8,884 bases of DNA from positions 1-8,884 of the forward strand of contig DGUD01000157.1 in the NCBI GenBank assembly GCA_002393865.1, written 5' to 3'. This document shows positions 5,521-8,884 of the stretch, piece by piece. Made by a program: the position numbers and the translations under genes. Each line of letters begins with the position of its first letter. Position 1 is the first letter of the stretch. Source of the stretch: Treponema sp. UBA4319. GTDB taxonomy: Bacteria > Spirochaetota > Spirochaetia > Treponematales > Treponemataceae. The notes beneath the pieces were generated by a model, which was not told where the DNA came from, searched no databases, and saw nothing but the letters and a program-made list of their open reading frames with translations.

Positions 5521-5862
5521 ATGGAAACACAGCAACTTAGCCCTGCGGCACAGGTCATCATCGCACTCATCCCCGTCGTCAGCATCTCTTTTGCGGCGGT
5601 GCTCATATTTTTCGTGACGCTCTGGCAGCACCACGAGACAAAGCTACGCATCCTGAAGGGAACCTACAGCCCGCAGAAATTCAACGTAAAGGCCTTCACC
5701 CTGCTCACCGGACTCTGCCTTGCGGGCATCGGGCTCGTCCTTGCCGTCATGTTCGCCCTGATGGAAGGAATTTCCTGGGGAATGCTCAGCGGGCTCATTC
5801 CGCTCGCAGTAGGGGCGGCGCTCCTCATCTTCTCGCACAGCTGCCCCGGCGATGAAAAATAA
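5521..5862 (+). CDS. Small three-TM membrane protein of the sigma cassette
   Basis: 113 aa with three predicted membrane segments (about 11-35, 58-81 and 86-105) and a basic cytoplasmic-looking loop (HHETKLRILKGTYSPQKFNVK, about 37-57; core HHETKLRILKGTYSPQ). The layout resembles DUF6249-type proteins, which I recall occurring beside ECF sigma genes, but the match is by eye only. No catalytic motif is visible. It has a reasonable ribosome site (GAGG at 5509). Its last 11 bases overlap the start of the sigma gene, so the two are translationally coupled. Position and coupling suggest it works with the sigma/anti-sigma pair, for instance as a membrane sensor or as a partner of the anti-sigma factor. 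That role is inference. Confidence 0.75.
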   Translation: METQQLSPAAQVIIALIPVVSISFAAVLIFFVTLWQHHETKLRILKGTYSPQKFNVKAFTLLTGLCLAGIGLVLAVMFALMEGISWGMLSGLIPLAVGAALLIFSHSCPGDEK

Positions 5863-6439
5863 ACCGGCGGCAGGTATTGCCCGGAGCATAGAGAATGCCC
5901 TGCTCCAGCGGCGCGACGCCATGCTGGTCAAGGAAAGCCTCGGAGGAGATGCCGCCGCGTTCGCAAAGCTCATGTCCCTGTACCAGAACAGGGTCGAAGC
6001 GGTCGGCATGAGCTTCTTCCACAATCGGACGGACACGGAAGACTTTGTGCAGGATGTCTTTCTCCGGGCATACACGAGCCTGCCCGGATTCCGGGGGGAA
6101 AGCCGCTTCTCCACGTGGCTCACGCGGATTGCCTACAACATGGCGGTCAACATCAAAAGCCGCAGCAAAAGCTACGACAGCATCGCCGACGAGACTCTGC
6201 TGCCTTCACCCGCACGGAGCCCGGAGGAGAACGAAATCCGCCGGCTTACCGCCGAGGCCATCAAGGAGGCGCTGCGCGAGCTGCCAAAGCAGTACGCCGC
6301 CTGCCTTGACTTCTACTTTTTCCACGACATGTCCTACGACGAAATCGCCGCCGTAACGGACATTCCCCTGAACACCATAAAATCGCACATTTTCCGTGCA
6401 AAAAAAATCCTGCGGCAAAAGCTCAAGGAATTCATATAG
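5852..6439 (+). CDS. ECF-family RNA polymerase sigma factor (sigma-70 group 4)
   Basis: 195 aa, typical for an ECF sigma. Region 2 spans about 30-102: DAAAFAKLMSLYQNRV, then DTEDFVQDVFLRAYTSLPGF (core polymerase binding and -10 recognition) and FSTWLTRIAYNMAVN. Region 4 spans about 136-192: ALRELPKQYAACLDFYFF, then the helix-turn-helix SYDEIAAVTDIPLNTIKSHI and FRAKKILRQKL, which reads the -35. Sigma regions 1 and 3 are absent, as expected. It overlaps the upstream membrane-protein gene by 11 bases and has no ribosome site of its own, so it depends on coupling. The anti-sigma gene follows after nine bases. T. pallidum has a sigma-24 type ECF factor of this kind; orthology was not tested. An internal Met24 at 5921 is a less likely start. 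Confidence 0.93.
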   Translation: MKNKPAAGIARSIENALLQRRDAMLVKESLGGDAAAFAKLMSLYQNRVEAVGMSFFHNRTDTEDFVQDVFLRAYTSLPGFRGESRFSTWLTRIAYNMAVNIKSRSKSYDSIADETLLPSPARSPEENEIRRLTAEAIKEALRELPKQYAACLDFYFFHDMSYDEIAAVTDIPLNTIKSHIFRAKKILRQKLKEFI

Positions 6440-6443
6440 GAGG
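6438..6443 (+). promoter_or_regulatory. Perfect Shine-Dalgarno overlapping the sigma stop
   Basis: AGGAGG overlaps the TAG stop of the sigma gene (6437-6439) and lies five bases before the anti-sigma ATG at 6449. It is the strongest ribosome site in the window. By contrast the sigma gene has none, so the layout favours making at least as much anti-sigma as sigma. Confidence 0.8.
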
Positions 6444-6448
6444 CTGCC

Positions 6449-6892
6449 ATGGACAAAAACTGCGACCAGTATATAGAAGAATATCTCTCGCTGGACAAGG
6501 GGCAGCAGGTGCCGCTGCACGTAACGCTGCACCTGCTGGGCTGCCCGCATTGCCGCGCGGAGGTCCGTATGCTCTCCCGCGCGGAGCGGCTCTCGTCCCG
6601 GCGGCTCTCCTCGCCGTCGCCGCTGGAGGACGAGTCCATCTCTACCGTGCTGCGGCGGATTGATGCCCCGCGCGCCCAGCCGAGGCACAGCGTCAGCGTA
6701 GTCCCGTGGCTCGTCACCGGCATCATCCTCACGCTCGCGCTCCTGCTCGTCCATGTGGCGCTCCACGGGCGTTCGGGTGGCATTCTCAGCTTTAGCGTGG
6801 ACGCCGCAGGCGCCGCCGTCATCACCGCATATATCGCCATCTGCATCGGTGCAAACCTTGATTTTTTCATAAAACGTTCAGGCAGTCACTAA
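6449..6892 (+). CDS. Zinc-finger (ZAS-type) membrane anti-sigma factor
   Basis: 147 aa. The N-terminal 45 residues hold HX3CX2C (His28, Cys32, Cys35 in HLLGCPHC), the hallmark of zinc-containing anti-sigma domains; His24 or Cys5 could be the fourth ligand. A Ser/Arg-rich linker (about 43-80) leads to two membrane segments (about 84-105 and 117-140) joined by a short loop, and a short basic C-terminus (KRSGSH). With two segments both ends should be cytoplasmic, so no sizeable periplasmic sensor domain exists. It should hold the ECF sigma encoded directly upstream at the membrane. The strong ribosome site AGGAGG and nine-base spacing confirm the operon. The function as anti-sigma is inferred from the motif and the gene order. 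Confidence 0.85.
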   Translation: MDKNCDQYIEEYLSLDKGQQVPLHVTLHLLGCPHCRAEVRMLSRAERLSSRRLSSPSPLEDESISTVLRRIDAPRAQPRHSVSVVPWLVTGIILTLALLLVHVALHGRSGGILSFSVDAAGAAVITAYIAICIGANLDFFIKRSGSH

Positions 6893-6943
6893 GGCTGCAA
6901 GGCGACGGTATTCCAAGGCTTCAGCATGGAACACATGCACGCC

Positions 6944-7013
6944 CGGCGGGACTGGTACCTGATGCCGGCGGGAGTGGTACCTGATTCCGGCGGGAGTGGT
7001 ACTTGATGCCGGC
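6944..7013. repeat. Three tandem 22-bp repeats plus a partial copy (right array)
   Basis: Units at 6944-6965, 6966-6987 and 6988-7009 follow the pattern CGGCGGGAGTGGTACCTGAT plus KC, with one to three differences between copies; CGGC at 7010-7013 begins a fourth. Read on the minus strand they match the left array at 1239-1282 (CCGG-ATC-----TACCACTCCCG). The array sits in the gap between the anti-sigma gene and rlmE, with a small hairpin GCATG (6924-6928) / CATGC (6934-6938) just before it. There are no spacers, so it is not a CRISPR. Confidence 0.85.
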
Positions 7014-7129
7014 ACCGCCGTCAGGAAACGACACATCCAGAAGCCACTGCGCTTTGAAAGCGGCTCAAGGCGCCCCCAAAACCCCGGCGCAGCCTTCTCT
7101 TCCCGCTTCCCCCAAATCTGAAATTTCCG

Positions 7130-7138
7130 TGGTAAAAT
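7130..7138 (+). promoter_or_regulatory. Extended -10 promoter of rlmE
   Basis: TGGTAAAAT is an extended -10 (TAAAAT at 7133-7138), 29 bases before the rlmE ATG at 7168. A -35 at the standard distance is not evident. The transcript would carry a leader of about 20 bases without a Shine-Dalgarno sequence. It supports starting rlmE at 7168, not at the open-frame Met at 7003, which lies inside the repeat array. Confidence 0.5.
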
Positions 7139-7167
7139 TCCGGCGTCTCCTTACCGACAATAAAAGT

Positions 7168-7788
7168 ATGCCGTCTAAAACGAACAGCTATGCAAAGCCC
7201 GATTTCTGGTCGCAGAAAGCCTTCAAGGAAGGCTACCCTGCCCGCAGCGTCTACAAGCTGCAGGAAATCGACAAGAAATTCGGCATGCTCAAAAAGAACC
7301 ACACGGTTCTTGACCTCGGCTCCGCGCCCGGCAGCTGGACAACGTGGCTGCTGCGCAAGCTGGACGGCAGCGGAAAAGTGGTGTCCGTTGACCTGAATCC
7401 GCTGGACAAGTCGGTCAAGGGGAGCAACCTCCTGTTCCTGCAGGGGGATTTGCTGGATGCCCGGATCCGCGGGCTCATTCAGGAGAACGGCCCGTACGAC
7501 CTTGTGGTCTGCGACGCGGCGCCGCTCACCACGGGGAACAGGACGGTCGATACCGCCCGCTCGCGCGCGCTCGTAGAGATGGCAATCTGGTATGCTGAAT
7601 CCATGCTTAAAAAGGGTGGAAATTTCTGCGTAAAGATTTTCCAGAACGGTGACCAGCAGAAAGAGCTCCAGAAAATGCGCGCCATATTCGGAAGCGCCAA
7701 AGGCTTTAAGCCGGAGGCATGCAGGACGACATCATTCGAGACCTATCTGATAGGGCTTGATAAAAAAGAGGATTTCCCCAAAAACTGA
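7168..7788 (+). CDS. rlmE: 23S rRNA 2'-O-methyltransferase RlmE (FtsJ/RrmJ)
   Basis: 206 aa, the usual length of RlmE, which methylates the ribose of U2552 in the 23S A-loop using S-adenosylmethionine. The start MPSKTNSYAKPDFWSQKAFKEGYPARSVYKL matches the family's N-terminal block (first 20: MPSKTNSYAKPDFWSQKAFK). The SAM-binding motif I is VLDLGSAPGSW (47-57), with Asp75 in VVSVDL as the acidic residue after strand two. The K-D-K-E catalytic tetrad is present: Lys30 (SVYKL), Asp116 (VVCDAAP), Lys156 (FCVKIFQ) and Glu191 (TSFETYL). The usual SDMAPNxSG is here CDAAPLTTG, a spirochaete-like variation or lineage drift. The frame stays open back to 7003, but that extension reads through the 22-bp repeats and is rejected. 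The LysM/M23 gene follows on the same strand but has its own promoter. Confidence 0.93.
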   Translation: MPSKTNSYAKPDFWSQKAFKEGYPARSVYKLQEIDKKFGMLKKNHTVLDLGSAPGSWTTWLLRKLDGSGKVVSVDLNPLDKSVKGSNLLFLQGDLLDARIRGLIQENGPYDLVVCDAAPLTTGNRTVDTARSRALVEMAIWYAESMLKKGGNFCVKIFQNGDQQKELQKMRAIFGSAKGFKPEACRTTSFETYLIGLDKKEDFPKN

Positions 7789-7830
7789 GGGGGCTCCGAT
7801 AAAAAAGGGGACAGAAAAAAATGAAAGAAA

Positions 7831-7859
7831 TTGCTTTTTTCGCGGAGTTATGCTACAGT
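7831..7859 (+). promoter_or_regulatory. Sigma-70 promoter of the LysM/M23 gene
   Basis: TTGCTT (7831-7836), a 17-bp spacer ending in TGC, and TACAGT (7854-7859) form an extended -10 promoter. It ends 12 bases before the ATG at 7872, and it lies downstream of an alternative in-frame ATG at 7821. That earlier ATG has a purine-rich AGGGGAC stretch (7806-7812) upstream, so it could be used if the gene is also read from the rlmE transcript. Confidence 0.6.
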
Positions 7860-7871
7860 AGAAAGCACAGA

Positions 7872-8840
7872 ATGAAGGAATATGTAAAAATTGGTCTGTT
7901 TTGTTCCCTCTTTGTAATCTGTGCCGCAGGCTTCGTCGTGGCGACGACGCTCGGCGTCATCCATTACAATAATACAAAAGGCCAAGGCGGTCTGGAAACC
8001 CCCGGTCTGCCCGAACTGACGGTAAATATTCTCAACGAGGAGGAGCCGGCCGGACTCCAGCTCGCGGAAAGCGCGGGCGAACCGGAGCAGCCCGCCGACA
8101 GCCCCCTGTACTATATGGCCTACTGCATCAAATCGGGCGATATGATAAGCCGCATCGCAGAGGCATACAACGTCACGCAGGACACCATTCTCAGCGTGAA
8201 CAATATCCATGCGTCGCGCAGTATCCAGCCGGGGCAATATCTTAAGATTCCCTCAATGCCCGGCATCCTGTACAGCGTAAAGAAAGACGGCGAGACGCTC
8301 AACTCCATCGCAGAAAAATACAATGTGGACGTGCAGAAATGTGCGCTCGCAAACAATGTCACGACCACCGACGAGCTTGCCGCAGGCAGGACTATCTTTG
8401 TGCCGGATGCAGAGATGGACTGGGCGACAAAGCAGGAAATCAACGGCGACCTGTTCACCAAGCCTATCCACAGAAGCTACTACATCTCCTCCCGCTACGG
8501 CTGGCGCAGCAGCCCGTTCGACTCTTCCCGCCGCACCTTCCACGGCGGTCTTGATATGGCATGCCCCAGAGGAACCACCATCTACGCGGCGCTTGCGGGA
8601 ACGGTCTCGGCGACCGGCTGGAGCGACGTATACGGCAACTATGTCATCATCACGCACCATTCCGGCTACAAGACGCTCTACGGGCACATGAGTAAAATCA
8701 CCACCGTCAAGGGCGCCAAAGTAGGCACCAATTCAAAAATCGGCGAGGTCGGCAGCACCGGGCAGAGTACGGGTCCGCACCTGCACTTTACCGTCTACAA
8801 AAACAACAAGAGCATGGATCCGCAGCTCCTGCTCAAATAA
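7872..8840 (+). CDS. Membrane-anchored LysM / M23 (LytM-type) peptidoglycan endopeptidase
   Basis: 322 aa. An N-terminal hydrophobic segment (about 5-30, IGLFCSLFVICAAGFVVATT) anchors or exports the protein; Cys17 is a conceivable lipid site but Ile at -1 is atypical for a lipobox. A Glu/Pro-rich linker (42-78) leads to two LysM domains (about 80-128 and 132-178; the first has IKSGDMISRIAEAYNV and LKIP), which bind peptidoglycan glycan. The C-terminal M23 domain (about 203-320) has zinc ligands His224 and Asp228 (FHGGLDM) and His305 (HLHF), plus catalytic-site His272 (LYGHM) and His303. All are intact, so an active DD- or cross-bridge endopeptidase is expected in the periplasm, in contrast to degenerate EnvC-type activators. 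The 7872 start puts the membrane segment right at the N-terminus and fits the promoter; starting at 7821 would add 17 residues (MKEIAFFAELCYSRKHR). Confidence 0.92.
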   Translation: MKEYVKIGLFCSLFVICAAGFVVATTLGVIHYNNTKGQGGLETPGLPELTVNILNEEEPAGLQLAESAGEPEQPADSPLYYMAYCIKSGDMISRIAEAYNVTQDTILSVNNIHASRSIQPGQYLKIPSMPGILYSVKKDGETLNSIAEKYNVDVQKCALANNVTTTDELAAGRTIFVPDAEMDWATKQEINGDLFTKPIHRSYYISSRYGWRSSPFDSSRRTFHGGLDMACPRGTTIYAALAGTVSATGWSDVYGNYVIITHHSGYKTLYGHMSKITTVKGAKVGTNSKIGEVGSTGQSTGPHLHFTVYKNNKSMDPQLLLK

Positions 8841-8850
8841 GAACACCCTT

Positions 8851-8874
8851 CCCGGCAGCGTTGCGCGGGCTTTT
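8851..8874 (+). terminator. Weak candidate terminator after the LysM/M23 gene
   Basis: CCCGGC (8851-8856) pairs with GCGCGGG (8863-8869) with one bulged G around the loop AGCGTT, followed by C and TTTT (8871-8874). It lies ten bases after the stop codon. The stem is short and the T-run is only four bases, so the call is tentative. Confidence 0.4.
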
Positions 8875-8884
8875 ACGGCGGGAT

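Noticed and set aside
6917..6928. 12-bp inverted match (GGCTTCAGCATG) to the palindrome at the left edge (9-20)
   Set aside because: Several exact 12-bp matches are expected by chance in a window of this size on both strands.
6944..7013. Short CRISPR-like array
   Set aside because: The 22-bp units are directly adjacent with no spacers, and no cas genes are present.
7003..7167. 55-residue N-terminal extension of RlmE
   Set aside because: It begins inside the 22-bp repeat array, lies upstream of the extended -10 at 7130-7138, and is Pro/Ala/Ser-rich, unlike the RlmE N-terminus, which fits a start at 7168.
7789..7820. Terminator between rlmE and the LysM/M23 gene
   Set aside because: Only a CCCC/GGGG stem of 4-5 bp around the stop codon can form and no T-run follows.

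Overview
The window (8,884 bp, GC-rich by eye) reads as chromosomal DNA of a spirochaete, most likely a Treponema-like species. The evidence is a 510-aa protein resembling a spirochaete-restricted family of unknown function (DUF5312, from memory), a FliL-type flagellar protein encoded outside a flagellar operon, and the mix of an M15 peptidase, a LysM/M23 peptidase, HflX, RlmE and an ECF sigma factor. The genus is an inference. All nine genes lie on the + strand, and I see no phage, transposase or CRISPR.

Layout: (1) 1-175 is a non-coding boundary with a long inverted repeat and a candidate terminator for a gene left of the window. (2) 176-1093 encodes an exported M15 zinc peptidase. (3) 1094-1485 is a 392-bp gap with a GCAA-loop hairpin, two identical 22-bp repeats, a perfect 16-bp inverted repeat framing 115 bp, and a near-consensus promoter. 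(4) 1486-3428 is a two-gene unit: the DUF5312-like protein and a hotdog thioesterase, overlapping by one base. (5) 3429-3567 is a hairpin-rich leader before hflX (3568-4869). (6) 4874-5410 encodes the FliL-like membrane protein. (7) 5521-6892 is a compact three-gene cassette: a 3-TM membrane protein, an ECF sigma factor and a zinc-finger anti-sigma factor with two TM segments. (8) 6893-7167 is a gap with three tandem copies of the same 22-bp repeat family, inverted relative to the left array. (9) rlmE and a LysM/M23 peptidase follow, with a candidate terminator at the right end.

How the genes relate: the two ends encode envelope peptidases (M15 and M23) that probably act on periplasmic peptidoglycan. 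The middle holds ribosome-associated functions (HflX, RlmE) and a probable envelope-stress circuit (membrane protein, sigma, anti-sigma). These look like neighbouring housekeeping or stress transcription units, not one dedicated pathway.

The most distinctive signals are non-coding. First, recognisable sigma-70 -10 elements sit only 5-12 bases before the chosen ATG of several genes, which implies leaderless or nearly leaderless mRNAs and overrides several longer open-frame starts. Second, a 22-bp repeat family occurs in two intergenic regions in opposite orientation. Third, there is the 115-bp element with perfect 16-bp terminal inverted repeats. Fourth, the hflX leader has mutually exclusive pairings.
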